From UBA6168 sp041163745 (GTDB lineage Bacteria > Bacteroidota > Bacteroidia > Chitinophagales > Saprospiraceae): a DNA stretch of 64,000 nucleotides. This document shows, one piece after another, positions 17,450 to 26,378 of this stretch. The notes beneath the pieces are model-generated. The model was not told where the DNA came from, did no database searches, and worked only from the letters and a program-made list of their open reading frames with translations. The DNA lies in the NCBI GenBank assembly GCA_041163745.1, contig JBEAQU010000049.1, positions 62,001 through 126,000 on the forward strand. The letters are read 5' to 3'. Positions within the stretch are counted from its first letter, which is position 1. Every line of letters begins with the position of its first letter. The translations under genes were made by a program, and so were the position numbers.

Positions 17450-18547
17450 ATGAATTATTCAGCCATCCGTTTTTCCAAATCAGACAAAGCAGACTTCTTC
17501 CGGACACTCAACAGCCGGGTGAACCAATACTTCGAAACCAACCATATCTCCCGCTACGGAAATTGGAAACTGTACCTCAAGTCCGTCGTCGTCTTCGCCA
17601 TCTTCCTCACGCCATACTTCCTCATCATATCCAATATGTTCAACGAATGGATCATGCTCCTGCTGACCATCGTGACCGGAGCGGGGATGTCCTTCGTGGG
17701 CATGTGTGTCATGCACGACGGCAATCACGGCTCGTACTCCCGCAGCCGTTGGATAAACAACCTGATGGGCAGCTCCATCTACATCCTGGCGGGGAATGTC
17801 TATAACTGGAAGGTACAGCATAATGTCCTTCACCATACCTACACCAACATCGCCGGTCACGACGAGGATATGGAAACGGACGGGCTTATCCGGCTCCACC
17901 GCCAGTCGGACTGGCGGAAGTTCCACCGCTTCCAGCATTTCTACGGGGTCCTGCTGTACGGTCTGCTGACCATCAACTGGGCCATTCGCAAGGATTACCG
18001 TCAAATGCGGGAATACATCGCCAGGGGCTTCAGCTTCGGCCAGCAGGTCAATCCGGCCAAGGAATGGACCATCCTGATCCTGACCAAGGTCCTGTATCTG
18101 CTGATCTGGATTGTCCTGCCGATCCTTCTCCTGGACATCGCCTGGTGGAAAGTACCGATCGGTTTTTTCGTGATGCACTACACAGCCGGCCTCATCCTCA
18201 GCATCGTCTTCCAATTGGCACATATTGTGGAGGATACCGATACCCCCGCACCGGATGACTACGGCAACATGGAGAACACATGGGCCATCCACCAGTTGTT
18301 CACCACCGCCAATTTCGCCCCCCGCAACAAACTCGTTTCCTGGTTCGTGGGCGGATTGAACTACCAAATCGAACATCATATATTTCCGCATATCAGTCAC
18401 GTCCACTATCCCCGTATTTCCGCCATCGTCAAGGAAACCGCCCGTGAGTTCGGCCTGCCGTACAATGAGTTCAACACCACCCGGGAGGCAATCCTCTCCC
18501 ATTTCCGCCTGCTGCGGGAATTGGGGCGGCAACCGGCCATGGCCTGA
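17450..18547 (+). CDS. Membrane fatty-acid desaturase (acyl-lipid/acyl-CoA delta type)
   Basis: 365-residue di-iron membrane enzyme that introduces a double bond into fatty acyl chains, using O2 and electrons from an external donor. The three histidine boxes are intact: HDGNH at 89-93, HNVLHH at 124-129 and QIEHH at 306-310. The Gln at the start of the third box is typical of front-end (delta-5/6-like) desaturases. Hydrophobic segments lie at about 42-62, 66-90, 200-225 and 235-260. There is no fused cytochrome b5 domain. Such enzymes adjust membrane fluidity, often under cold regulation, which the sequence does not reveal here. Confidence 0.92.
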   Translation: MNYSAIRFSKSDKADFFRTLNSRVNQYFETNHISRYGNWKLYLKSVVVFAIFLTPYFLIISNMFNEWIMLLLTIVTGAGMSFVGMCVMHDGNHGSYSRSRWINNLMGSSIYILAGNVYNWKVQHNVLHHTYTNIAGHDEDMETDGLIRLHRQSDWRKFHRFQHFYGVLLYGLLTINWAIRKDYRQMREYIARGFSFGQQVNPAKEWTILILTKVLYLLIWIVLPILLLDIAWWKVPIGFFVMHYTAGLILSIVFQLAHIVEDTDTPAPDDYGNMENTWAIHQLFTTANFAPRNKLVSWFVGGLNYQIEHHIFPHISHVHYPRISAIVKETAREFGLPYNEFNTTREAILSHFRLLRELGRQPAMA

Positions 18548-18638
18548 GTTGTCGCTTCGGTTGTGCCACAGATTTCCTTCCGGTCCATATAGTTACGGGT
18601 AGGTGACAAAAGTCCTTCCTGCTTTCTCCCAGCCCATT

Positions 18639-18646
18639 TATCTTTG
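18639..18646 (+). promoter_or_regulatory. Promoter -7 element (TATCTTTG) for the kelch-type gene
   Basis: TATCTTTG fits TAnnTTTG and ends 74 bases before the ATG at 18721. The -33 region is not well conserved. Confidence 0.45.
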
Positions 18647-18720
18647 GCCGGAAGACCTTGCCGCCTCTTTTCGAAGCGGAAGGGAGTTGTTTTTGTGAAC
18701 ACAAAAGAAAGTCCGGCGTC

Positions 18721-20319
18721 ATGAAAAATATCCTTTGGCTTCTCCTGTTGGCCTTGTCATCCGCTCTTCCGGCCCAAGGGCCGGGCTTCCAGCTGACCGT
18801 GACGGAGACCTTCCTGCCGGGATGGCCAGGCCTGCAATCCTTCGCCCAGGGTCAGACGGACGGCAAGTGGGTGCTGCTTGGCGGGCGCACGGACGGACTG
18901 CACCGTCGGCAGCCTTTCGCCGCATTCGACCCTGACTTCAACAATGACCGGGCCCACGTCGTCGACCTGGCGGCCGGACAGTCCTGGTCCGCCCCGCTGG
19001 CAGGGTTGTCCGCGGAGATATCCGCCCAGCTGCAGTCCAGCAACATGCAGTTCCTGCAATCCGGGGAGACCTTGTACTTGGTGGGCGGATATGGATACAG
19101 CCCGCAGGCGGCGGAGTGGGTCACCCATCCGCAACTGTTGGCGGTGGACCTGCCCGGGCTGGCGGAGGCCGTCCAGCAAGGGACGGACCTGGCACCGCAC
19201 ATCCGAATGCTGACGGACGAGCGGCTGCAGGTGACCGGGGGCTACCTGGGCTTGTTGGACGGCGTATTCTACCTGGTCGGTGGCCAGCACTTCGAAGGTC
19301 GCTACAACCCGATGGGGCCCAACCACGGTCCCGGTTTCTTCCAGGCCTACACCAATGCCATCCGCAAGTTCCAATTGGTGGACAACGGACAGTCGATAAC
19401 GATGACCGATTACGTCGAGGTCGTGGATACAGCCCATCTGCACCGAAGGGACCTCAATGTTGTCCCGCAGGTCTTCCCCGACGGCACCGAGGGATTCACC
19501 GTTTTCAGCGGCGTCTTCCGTCACGATGCCGACCTGCCATGGCTGAGCCCCGTTGACGTCACGCCTTCCGGCCATGTCTTGCGGGGCGATTTCCAACAGT
19601 TCCTAAGCCATTACCACTGTGCACACATACCCTTGTACAGCGCTGCGGCGAATCAGATGCACACGGTCTTCCTGGGAGGTATATCCCGCTATTTCATCAA
19701 CCCGGAAGGCGTGCTGACCGACGACCCGGAAGTCCCATTCGTACGAACCATCAGCCTGGTGACCCGCTCGGCGGACAACAGCCTGGTCGAGTACAAACTG
19801 GGAGACCTGCCGGCCTTGCTGGGAGCCAGCGCCGCATTCCTGCCCGCGCCGGGACTGCCGCTCCTGTCCGACGGAATCATAGACCTGGACGCCCTGGCCG
19901 ATGACCAGGTCCTTGGCCATCTGGCAGGTGGTATCGAGAGCACCTTGCCCAATGTGTTCTTCCTGAACGGAGACGGCCTGAGCGCCGCCTCCGCCCGGCT
20001 GTTCGAAATCCGGCTGTCCAAGACCACCGCCACGGCAGCGGATCGAATCGGAGGGGACCAGTATTTCGGGCTGACGCTTTTTCCGAATCCTCTTCAGGAC
20101 AAGCTGACGGTCAATTATTCCGTTCCGGTGGACGATACTGTGCGACTGACGATTTCCGACCAATCCGGTCGTGTGCTGGTGCAGGAGCAACGGATGGTGA
20201 CCTACGGTTTGTACGAAAGGTATTTCGACACCGGGTCCTGGCCTGCCGGTACCTATCAGTTGGAAATCCGCAACGAGCGGTTCTCCGCCGTCCGTCGTTT
20301 CGTCAAGGTCGGCGGCTGA
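18721..20319 (+). CDS. Kelch-like beta-propeller protein with a T9SS C-terminal sorting domain
   Basis: 532 residues from the ATG at 18721, which opens with a signal peptide (cleavage near LPAQG). An upstream in-frame ATG would place 21 hydrophilic residues in front. Repeats with paired Gly (LLGGRTDG, YLVGGYGY, YLVGGQHF, FLGGISRY) mark a kelch-type propeller over about 50-430. The last 85 residues begin with LTLFPNPLQDKLTV and contain the ISDQSGRVL and AGTYQLEI segments, the pattern of type A sorting domains. The protein should leave through the type IX system and be anchored or released at the surface. Ligand unknown. Confidence 0.85.
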   Translation: MKNILWLLLLALSSALPAQGPGFQLTVTETFLPGWPGLQSFAQGQTDGKWVLLGGRTDGLHRRQPFAAFDPDFNNDRAHVVDLAAGQSWSAPLAGLSAEISAQLQSSNMQFLQSGETLYLVGGYGYSPQAAEWVTHPQLLAVDLPGLAEAVQQGTDLAPHIRMLTDERLQVTGGYLGLLDGVFYLVGGQHFEGRYNPMGPNHGPGFFQAYTNAIRKFQLVDNGQSITMTDYVEVVDTAHLHRRDLNVVPQVFPDGTEGFTVFSGVFRHDADLPWLSPVDVTPSGHVLRGDFQQFLSHYHCAHIPLYSAAANQMHTVFLGGISRYFINPEGVLTDDPEVPFVRTISLVTRSADNSLVEYKLGDLPALLGASAAFLPAPGLPLLSDGIIDLDALADDQVLGHLAGGIESTLPNVFFLNGDGLSAASARLFEIRLSKTTATAADRIGGDQYFGLTLFPNPLQDKLTVNYSVPVDDTVRLTISDQSGRVLVQEQRMVTYGLYERYFDTGSWPAGTYQLEIRNERFSAVRRFVKVGG

Positions 20320-20424
20320 TGGCGCACGACGATGATGACGGCGAACCGGGGATATTTGTATTGTGCGGAAAAGGCTTTGGCAGGACCGCCCGGATGGCTT
20401 CCTGGTCACTGGCAGCGATGCCGG

Positions 20425-22389
20425 TCATTCCAGGATGAATTCGGTGCGCCTGTTGCGTCGGCGGCCTTCCTCGGAATCGTTGGGGGCGATGGGGCGTGTT
20501 TCTCCGAACCCGGCATAAGACAGACGATCGCCGGCGATTCCATGTCGCAGGAGGTGGTCATATACCGCTTGTGCACGTTTTTCCGAGAGCAGCAGGTTGT
20601 CTTCGGCCCGCCCGATGTCATCGGTGTGTCCGAGGATTCGGATGCGCAGGTCGGGGTTGTTGACCAGCAACTGGCCCAGCCGGTCGAGTTCAGGAAGACT
20701 TTCCGCCAATAATTCCGCAGATCCCGAAGCGAAGAAGACATTGTTCAGTATCACCGGCTGGTAGGCGGCTGGTGAGGGATTGTCCGAATCGGGAACGGGC
20801 CATAGGTCTATTTCAAGCAGGTAAGGTTGGTCAGGTGTTGCGGATTGTTTCGACAGGCCGAAGTTTTCGGAATGAAAGAGGTAGCCGGGCTTCTCTACTG
20901 TCATGGCGTAATTGCGACCGGTTGGCAGAACGAGGAGGAAAGCCCCGTCGCTGTCGGTGATGGTTGTGGAGAGCGTTTTCCCGGAAGGCAGTTCCGACAG
21001 GGTGATGCCCGCCCGGACCGGTTGCAGGCTGACCGCATCCCGGGTTAGTGCACGGACGTATGTGACGGGCAGGGGACGCAGGTGCGGAGCGAGTTCGAAG
21101 GAGTACAGGTCGGTGGTGCCTTTAGCCTGCGGATTGCCGGTAACAGCGGCGTCCCCCAGTCGAATATTGGCGACATCGGTGGCGAAAAAGGCTGTTTTCC
21201 CGTCCAGGCTGACAGACAGGGCGCCTTCGTTGCCTTCCGTATTGATAGGGTAACCCAGGTTCATCGGTTCGCTCCAGGAACCGTCCGCTTGAAGCCGGGA
21301 TAGGTAAAGGTCGAAGCCCCCCATACCGGGTAATCCATTGGACATGAAATACAGCGTTTGTCCATCGGCATGGAGGAAGGGCGCCTGTTCGTCACCGGTG
21401 GTGTTCAACGGGGCTGGGAGTGGCCGTGGCCGCTCCCATTGACCATCGGCCTGTCGACGGGTGACCATGATGTCCTTCCCTTGCCCGCTTCCCCGTCGCT
21501 CCTGGGTGAAAAAAAGCGTATTCCCGTCGGCCGAGGAGGAAGGTTGTGATTCCCAATCGCTGGTATTGACAGGCGGGCCGATGTTTTCCGGGGAAGACCA
21601 GCGGTCGCCCTGGCGCGTCGAAACATACAGGTCGCATCCGCCCTGCCCGTCCTTCCGGTGGCAGGCGGTGAAGAACATCAGTTGTCCGTCCGCGCGGATG
21701 CTGTGCGCACCCTCGTTGTCCGGTGTGTTGATACCTTGCAGCGGCACGCCGGCCTGCCAGACGCCGTCCACTTTCCTGCTCAGGTAGAAGTCTTCCTGTC
21801 CGTTCCGGACTGCAGTGAACACCAGCGATTCTCCATCCGCTGAGACGATGGGCAGGTATTCCGATTCCGGCGTGTTGACGAGGGGGCCGAGGGAACGGGG
21901 AAGAAAAGGAACAGGGTGCCGGATCGCTTCTGCGGCGAAGCTGGCATCGGCCAGGTATTTCCTGGCCTTTGATATCCGTCTTTCGCTCTTTTTGCCGGGA
22001 AGGGCCAGATACCGCTGCAGGTGGAGCGCAGCTTCGGCGAATTGTTGCTGGTCGAACGCCACGATACCCAGGCTGTAGAACAAGGCCGGTTCGTACATCG
22101 AATCGATGTCGATTGCCGCCAGGTAGGCGATGGCAGCTTCCCCGAGCAGGCCCTGCTGGTTCCGGACATTCCCTTTTTCCATATGTGCGTCGATGAACCT
22201 GGGGTCCAGTGCCAACACCCGGTCCAGTGTCCGGGCAGCCTCCTCCAGGTTGCCAATCCTGGCCTGTTCCTGTGCGGAACGAAAAAGCTTAAGCACTTTT
22301 CCCTCGGCGGTGCGGACCGTAGTGTAGGACTGGGCGGAGAGGTCGCCGGCAAGCAGGCAGCAGGATAGGAAAAAAGGTAACCAACGCAT
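20425..22389 (-). CDS. PorE-like outer-membrane protein: TPR, PD40 propeller, carboxypeptidase-like domain, OmpA domain
   Basis: 654 residues with an N-terminal signal peptide ending near DLSAQ. TPR helices occupy about 35-155. A PD40 propeller follows at about 180-430, with repeated SADG/ADGQ strands such as SSSADGNTLFFT. A carboxypeptidase-regulatory-like beta domain lies at about 440-525 and an OmpA-type peptidoglycan-binding domain at about 545-654 (ILGHTDDIG and the LSEKRAQAVYDHL helix). The same domain order occurs in PorE, the T9SS component tied to peptidoglycan, and in related paralogues. Without the rest of the secretion locus, true PorE and a paralogue cannot be told apart. The preceding + gene is a T9SS substrate. 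Confidence 0.85.
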   Translation of the reverse strand: MRWLPFFLSCCLLAGDLSAQSYTTVRTAEGKVLKLFRSAQEQARIGNLEEAARTLDRVLALDPRFIDAHMEKGNVRNQQGLLGEAAIAYLAAIDIDSMYEPALFYSLGIVAFDQQQFAEAALHLQRYLALPGKKSERRISKARKYLADASFAAEAIRHPVPFLPRSLGPLVNTPESEYLPIVSADGESLVFTAVRNGQEDFYLSRKVDGVWQAGVPLQGINTPDNEGAHSIRADGQLMFFTACHRKDGQGGCDLYVSTRQGDRWSSPENIGPPVNTSDWESQPSSSADGNTLFFTQERRGSGQGKDIMVTRRQADGQWERPRPLPAPLNTTGDEQAPFLHADGQTLYFMSNGLPGMGGFDLYLSRLQADGSWSEPMNLGYPINTEGNEGALSVSLDGKTAFFATDVANIRLGDAAVTGNPQAKGTTDLYSFELAPHLRPLPVTYVRALTRDAVSLQPVRAGITLSELPSGKTLSTTITDSDGAFLLVLPTGRNYAMTVEKPGYLFHSENFGLSKQSATPDQPYLLEIDLWPVPDSDNPSPAAYQPVILNNVFFASGSAELLAESLPELDRLGQLLVNNPDLRIRILGHTDDIGRAEDNLLLSEKRAQAVYDHLLRHGIAGDRLSYAGFGETRPIAPNDSEEGRRRNRRTEFILE

Positions 22390-22536
22390 GGCACAAGTGA
22401 TTTGGTGATGACCGGGTCGCCGCTGGGAGGGAGCCTTCCGCAGGCATCACAAAAAGAACGATAACGATGCTACCAGGCGTCCAGGTATGTGCCGGGGGAA
22501 TGGGGCTGTGTACGGGTGCAGTGGCAAGGCGCTGCC

Positions 22537-23568
22537 TCAGCCCGTAACGTTTTCCAACAGGGCGGCCGCCTTTTCAGAACCCAGGTCGGCGGCTTCCCGG
22601 ATATCCGATACGAAACCGCTTTCGCCGGCCATTTTGCGGGCCAGCCCCCTGCACAGCAGTTGTTCCGCCTTGGAAGGTACGTCCATCCGTGCGCTTTCGA
22701 TGGAAAACATCCGGTTGAAGACCCGCACCGATTCCGCATACTGGCCGGTTTCGAACAAGGCCTTGCCATAATTGTAAAGGGCCGCCTTGAGCCATTTGTG
22801 ATTGGGATCCTGTTCGTCGAAGTGCCGGTTCGTCACCAGCTTCAACTCGGAGATAGCTTGCTGAAAGGCACCCGTCTGCAGCAGCAGTTCGCCTTTCAGT
22901 CTTCGGGCGCTCCAATAGATGGGCTGGTGCGGGATGGATTTGGCGATGGTTTGGTCCAGGTCGGCCAACGCCCCCGGAATGTCATCCTTTTTGATGCGGG
23001 TGTTGGCTCTTCCCCAATAGGAGTCGGGCATATTGGGATTGATGTCTATGCTCTTGGAAAAATCGTAAAGGGCATCGTTGAAGTTCCGGAGCCGGAAGTT
23101 GATATAGCCCCGTCGCTCGTAAGCGAGCGCATGCCGCTCGAATTTTTCGATGGCCCGGTTGAGGGAATCCATCGCTTCCGTTTCCATGCCCTCCAGCTTG
23201 ACAAGCTTTCGTCCCTGCAGGAAAGCTTGGGTGGCCGTCTTGTCCCCCTGTGGTTCGATCACACGCTGAAGGAAAAGGGTCCCGTCCTGGATGACCCAGG
23301 CACGCAGGTCACCCGCGATGGCATAGCCGGCCAGGTATTCTAACAGGTTTATCGTGTTCTTCCAACTTTTCTCCGGACAATCCTTGATGAAACGAGGAAT
23401 CACCAGCGCAAAGGAATCCTCCCGGAACACATCTTCCGCTTTGAGAAGGATGTCATTCCGGTAATAGTTCTCCATTCGATGTTGATAGAGCTTCAGCACC
23501 TGTTCGTAGCTACGCTGAGTGCCGAACTCCAGGCTGCCGGAAAAAATGGTTTTAAACATGGTACTCAT
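22537..23568 (-). CDS. TPR-repeat protein
   Basis: 343 residues from the ATG at 23568; the frame continues upstream without family-like sequence. There is no signal peptide, so it should be cytoplasmic. Residues about 130-320 contain at least four TPR units, the clearest being the one with ALAYERRGYINFRLRNFNDA and the next with PDSYWGRANTRI. The N-terminal 100 residues are helical and unassigned. TPR scaffolds bring proteins together; no partner is visible. The upstream region on this strand is the stem-loop-rich stretch at 23645-23917. Confidence 0.75.
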   Translation of the reverse strand: MSTMFKTIFSGSLEFGTQRSYEQVLKLYQHRMENYYRNDILLKAEDVFREDSFALVIPRFIKDCPEKSWKNTINLLEYLAGYAIAGDLRAWVIQDGTLFLQRVIEPQGDKTATQAFLQGRKLVKLEGMETEAMDSLNRAIEKFERHALAYERRGYINFRLRNFNDALYDFSKSIDINPNMPDSYWGRANTRIKKDDIPGALADLDQTIAKSIPHQPIYWSARRLKGELLLQTGAFQQAISELKLVTNRHFDEQDPNHKWLKAALYNYGKALFETGQYAESVRVFNRMFSIESARMDVPSKAEQLLCRGLARKMAGESGFVSDIREAADLGSEKAAALLENVTG

Positions 23569-24295
23569 ATCGCTGCTGTTTGTAAACGCTTCCTGACGAC
23601 TTCTCATTTCTCCAGCGCGATTTGAAAAGGGCGTCCGATGGGGGCCCGGGATCAAGCTATTGCCGGAGGGGCGGCAAGCGTCCCGGGAAACCCCTGTGCG
23701 CCGCCAAAGCGGCGGCGGGTGTTTTGGGCAGGAACAATGGACCTTTTGCGACCGTTCCCATCCTGGCGGTTCCGCCGGCAGGTCATGGTGCCATGCCGGC
23801 GGGTATTCAACCTTTCCTGTCTGATCAGGTTGAACAGGGCTTTGTCGGGGTGAAAGAATGACAACCGGTCGATTTGCCCGGCGGGCGCGGGTCAGGCATG
23901 AGCCTGGTACCCGGTTGCGTGCCGTATGGTTGAGCCGGATGCTTCCCGGAGGAACCGACTGTCGTCGTATCCGGGGGGATATGCCTAGGCAACCCGTATC
24001 CTTCGGCTGCAGGGTCGCCGGCAGGTCCTGATGTGTATAGTGTTTCCCCTGGTATGTTCAGACTGGAATTGTGCGGCGCTTGCCTGTCGTCGGCAACAAG
24101 ATCGCGGATTCTACCCCGAAGGGCCGCCCTTTGTCACAAATGTCTGAAATTCAAGGTTGGTAATGAAAAAATCAGCACACTTTTTTTTCTTCTCCGCAGG
24201 AATGCGACATGTACCTGCCGTCGGTTGGGTCGGCTTAGTCCGGCGGGCGTGTTGTCGGGGGTGCGGCCGGTGTCGTCGCATTGTTTCATAAGGCG
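23569..24295. other. Gene-free stretch rich in inverted repeats
   Basis: 727 bases lie between two minus-strand genes. No credible protein gene was seen on either strand. The half nearest the TPR gene contains a run of perfect stem-loops, annotated separately at 23645-23917. The half nearest the NTF2-like gene (about 24000-24295) is less structured and carries a T-rich patch near 24180. Confidence 0.5.
23645..23917. other. Cluster of perfect stem-loops; possible structured RNA or 5' leader
   Basis: Six elements follow each other. Stem 1 pairs CCCGGGA (23645-23651) with TCCCGGG (23681-23687) and encloses TTGCCG/CGGCAA (23660-23665/23672-23677). Stem 2 pairs CGCCGCC with GGCGGCG (23699-23705/23711-23717). 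Stem 3 has nine pairs, CCGCCGGCA/TGCCGGCGG (23772-23780/23794-23802). Stem 4 has eight, TTCAACCT/AGGTTGAA (23806-23813/23827-23834). Stem 5 pairs CAACCGG with CCGGTTG (23862-23868/23911-23917) and encloses GCCC/GGGC and CAGGC-ATGA-GCCTG, which makes a three-way junction. The strand is undecided. Read on the minus strand it would be a leader for the TPR gene. No known riboswitch signature was recognised. Confidence 0.35.
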
Positions 24296-24769
24296 CTATC
24301 GGATGGATTGGGATTGCCAGGCGAGCAGCCGCCACTTCCCGTTGCGTCGGATATACACATCCAGGTACCGTAAGCCCAGGGAGAACGGAGTTCCTTTGTA
24401 CCGACCGCTTACCATGAGCTGGCCGCGGAGCACTACCGTCCTGCCTTTCCGGGTTATCCGTATGTCGGAAGGTTCTATGGATTCGTAAACGATGGCACCT
24501 TCGGCAATGTTGGAAAGATGTTCCCCCCTTGTTTCTGCCAGTCCGTTGGAATGGATGTAGCACAACGCCGGATCCAGCATCCGCATTAGGGATGCGGTAT
24601 CCCGACGGGTCATGGCCAGGAATCGTTGCTGTTCGCGTTCGACCCAGTCGTTGTATGCGGGATGTCCGGCAGGGATTTGCTGGCCCAGGCAGGCACCCGA
24701 TGCCAAGAAAAGGGCCAGGGCCGGGAGGAGGCTAGTTGTTCGAAACAGGTTGTGAACACCGACGATCAT
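24296..24769 (-). CDS. Exported NTF2-like (SnoaL/DUF4440-type) protein
   Basis: 157 residues with a signal peptide ending near GACLGQ. The mature part has the usual NTF2-like pattern: a first helix ending in FLAMTRRDTASLMRMLDPALCYIHSNG, then curved strands including TVVLRGQLMVSGRYKGTPF, and a final strand DVYIRRNGKWRLLAWQ. Such domains are small binding pockets or weak enzymes; the ligand is unknown. Its ATG overlaps the TGA of the upstream lipoprotein gene in an ATGA, which points to translational coupling. Confidence 0.8.
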   Translation of the reverse strand: MIVGVHNLFRTTSLLPALALFLASGACLGQQIPAGHPAYNDWVEREQQRFLAMTRRDTASLMRMLDPALCYIHSNGLAETRGEHLSNIAEGAIVYESIEPSDIRITRKGRTVVLRGQLMVSGRYKGTPFSLGLRYLDVYIRRNGKWRLLAWQSQSIR

Positions 24770-25086
24770 TCGTGCTGGTGGTCCGTTTCTTCGTGGTGGT
24801 GGTCCCCGTCGTGGTGGTGGTGCTCCTCATCGTGGTGGTGGTCCTGCGGTTCGTCCGCATGCGGACCGTCGGTGTTGGCCACGTACGCCATGCCGCACAC
24901 CGGACAGGATCCTGCCTGGTCGCTGCCGCTGCCTTCGCAATGCATCGGACAGACATAAGCGGAGGTATACTCGGGTCCTTGTCCGGTTTCTTCGGCGCTT
25001 TGTTGTTGGTTTCCGCCACATGCCACGGCAATGAACAGGACGACGGCGGATAGAAAGAGGATGAATTTGCTTCTCATAAGCGTCAT
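24766..25086 (-). CDS. His-rich heavy-metal-binding lipoprotein
   Basis: 106 residues if started at 25086, or 103 from a second ATG at 25077. The start region is a lipoprotein signal with the lipobox ending AVAC, so the Cys is lipidated. A metal-binding module of the YHS/HMBD type follows (YVCPMHCEGSG...GSCPVCGMAY), of the kind found at the N-terminus of copper and heavy-metal exporters. The last 35 residues are almost only His, Asp and Glu, a probable second metal sink. It overlaps the NTF2-like gene by four bases. Periplasmic copper or zinc buffering is likely; no pump gene is adjacent. Confidence 0.82.
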   Translation of the reverse strand: MTLMRSKFILFLSAVVLFIAVACGGNQQQSAEETGQGPEYTSAYVCPMHCEGSGSDQAGSCPVCGMAYVANTDGPHADEPQDHHHDEEHHHHDGDHHHEETDHQHE

Positions 25087-25211
25087 TTTAAAGACACGCC
25101 GAGGATTCCGTCGGTTGTTGTCGGAGCGGATGGACCCGGTGCAACGCAATATACGCATTTGACGGATAGGAAGGCTGTCGGCGGGCCGGTAATTTTTCCG
25201 GATCGTATGTT

Positions 25212-25838
25212 TCATGACTTCATCTTGATTCCGCATCCGATGGCTTTGGTGGTCGTGGGGTCGGGCACATGACCCGCCACGACAGCCTGGATGGCGGATT
25301 CGACATACCGTTGGGTGACGGCTTCCGCTTCCTGCGGATTGTTGTCGAGTGCGCCGATGTAGCGCACCGTCCGGTCCGCATCCAGCAGGTAGAAGGTCGG
25401 CGTGCGGGTGGCCCCATAGGCAGGGAACACCCGTTGGTCTTCGTCAAGGAGATATACGAAGGGGAATCCTTTCTCGCGGGCCCGTATTTTCATCTCTTCC
25501 GCACTGTCTCCCGGTTTCAGGCCGGGGTCGTTGGGTTGGATGGCCACAACCGGCCATCCCTTGGATGCATAGGTCTGATGCAAGTCGATGATGCGGTCTT
25601 CGTACATGACGGAATAAGGGCAGGTGTTACACGTGAACACCACAATGAAGCCGTTGATGCCGGGTTGGTCGGTGGCAAGGCTCGCCAAGGACACCATCCG
25701 TCCGTCCACGTTGCGTAGAGAGAAATCCGGCGCCGTATCACCGGGTTCCAATCCTTTCGAATCCGTGGATGCCGGTCCGAAGGAAATCAAGGGCAGGGTG
25801 GTCACCATCAACATGAGGAGTAGGAACTGCTTTTTCAT
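25212..25838 (-). CDS. Exported thioredoxin-fold protein (redoxin/AhpC-TSA type)
   Basis: 208 residues from the ATG at 25838 with a signal peptide (MKKQFLLLML start). The thioredoxin fold begins at EPGDTAPDFSL. The active-site loop reads FTCNTCPYS, a CNTC pair, and the family cis-Pro occurs in RTPTFYLLD. The segment GFPFVYLLDEDQRVFPAYGA is typical of the Bacteroidota group of peroxiredoxin-like thiol oxidoreductases. A late Cys occurs in IGCGIK. It probably reduces or oxidises exported partners. It lies 125 bases upstream of the metal-binding lipoprotein gene on the same strand, so a shared transcript is possible. Confidence 0.87.
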   Translation of the reverse strand: MKKQFLLLMLMVTTLPLISFGPASTDSKGLEPGDTAPDFSLRNVDGRMVSLASLATDQPGINGFIVVFTCNTCPYSVMYEDRIIDLHQTYASKGWPVVAIQPNDPGLKPGDSAEEMKIRAREKGFPFVYLLDEDQRVFPAYGATRTPTFYLLDADRTVRYIGALDNNPQEAEAVTQRYVESAIQAVVAGHVPDPTTTKAIGCGIKMKS

Positions 25839-26378
25839 CGCGATCGAAGTTAAGGAAGCATGCGTTTCAACGATGGCCCGGTGGCAAGGCGGGAAGATAC
25901 CGTCCTGTTGGTATCGGAAGCTTCGCAGCGTTCTTGTCAAAGGCATCGCCAAACATCAAAATAACGGAAAAAGAAGGGAAAAGTTATATGCCCGGTGCGA
26001 TCCGTCGACCACGCTGCCTGCCCAGTCCGGCCGGGAGCTGGTTTGCAGGGTATTTTCGATGTCCGGAAGATAAATTTCCCATGTTATGATTTTTTGCTGG
26101 GGATGCATTTTTACACTGTCACATGGGGCGGCGTTGTGTAAGGAACGGCCGTAGCCGATTCCATTCATTTGTATCGAATGGTTCGCAACATTAGGGTTGG
26201 GAGGACTGGTCCGCCATCCGGAACCGGGGGTCACAGCGCCTTTCGGATGGGCCGGGAATCGGTTTCCGTGCAAGGGCTGATAGTCGGTACATGGCCGCAG
26301 ATATGTTCGGAACTTGGCATACTTCTTGACAAATTTGAAAAAGGATAAATTATTCACCCGCTGTTGTACGGGGTTTGC

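Noticed and set aside
23880..23960. Faint similarity to a group II intron domain V or cobalamin riboswitch near CAGGC-ATGA-GCCTG and GTGCCGTATGGTT
   Set aside because: Neither the 34-base domain V pattern nor the cobalamin box sequences are complete, and no reverse transcriptase or B12 gene is near.
24774..24850. GTGGTG-type simple repeat near 24.8 kb
   Set aside because: It is the coding sequence of the His-rich tail of the lipoprotein, not an independent repeat array.
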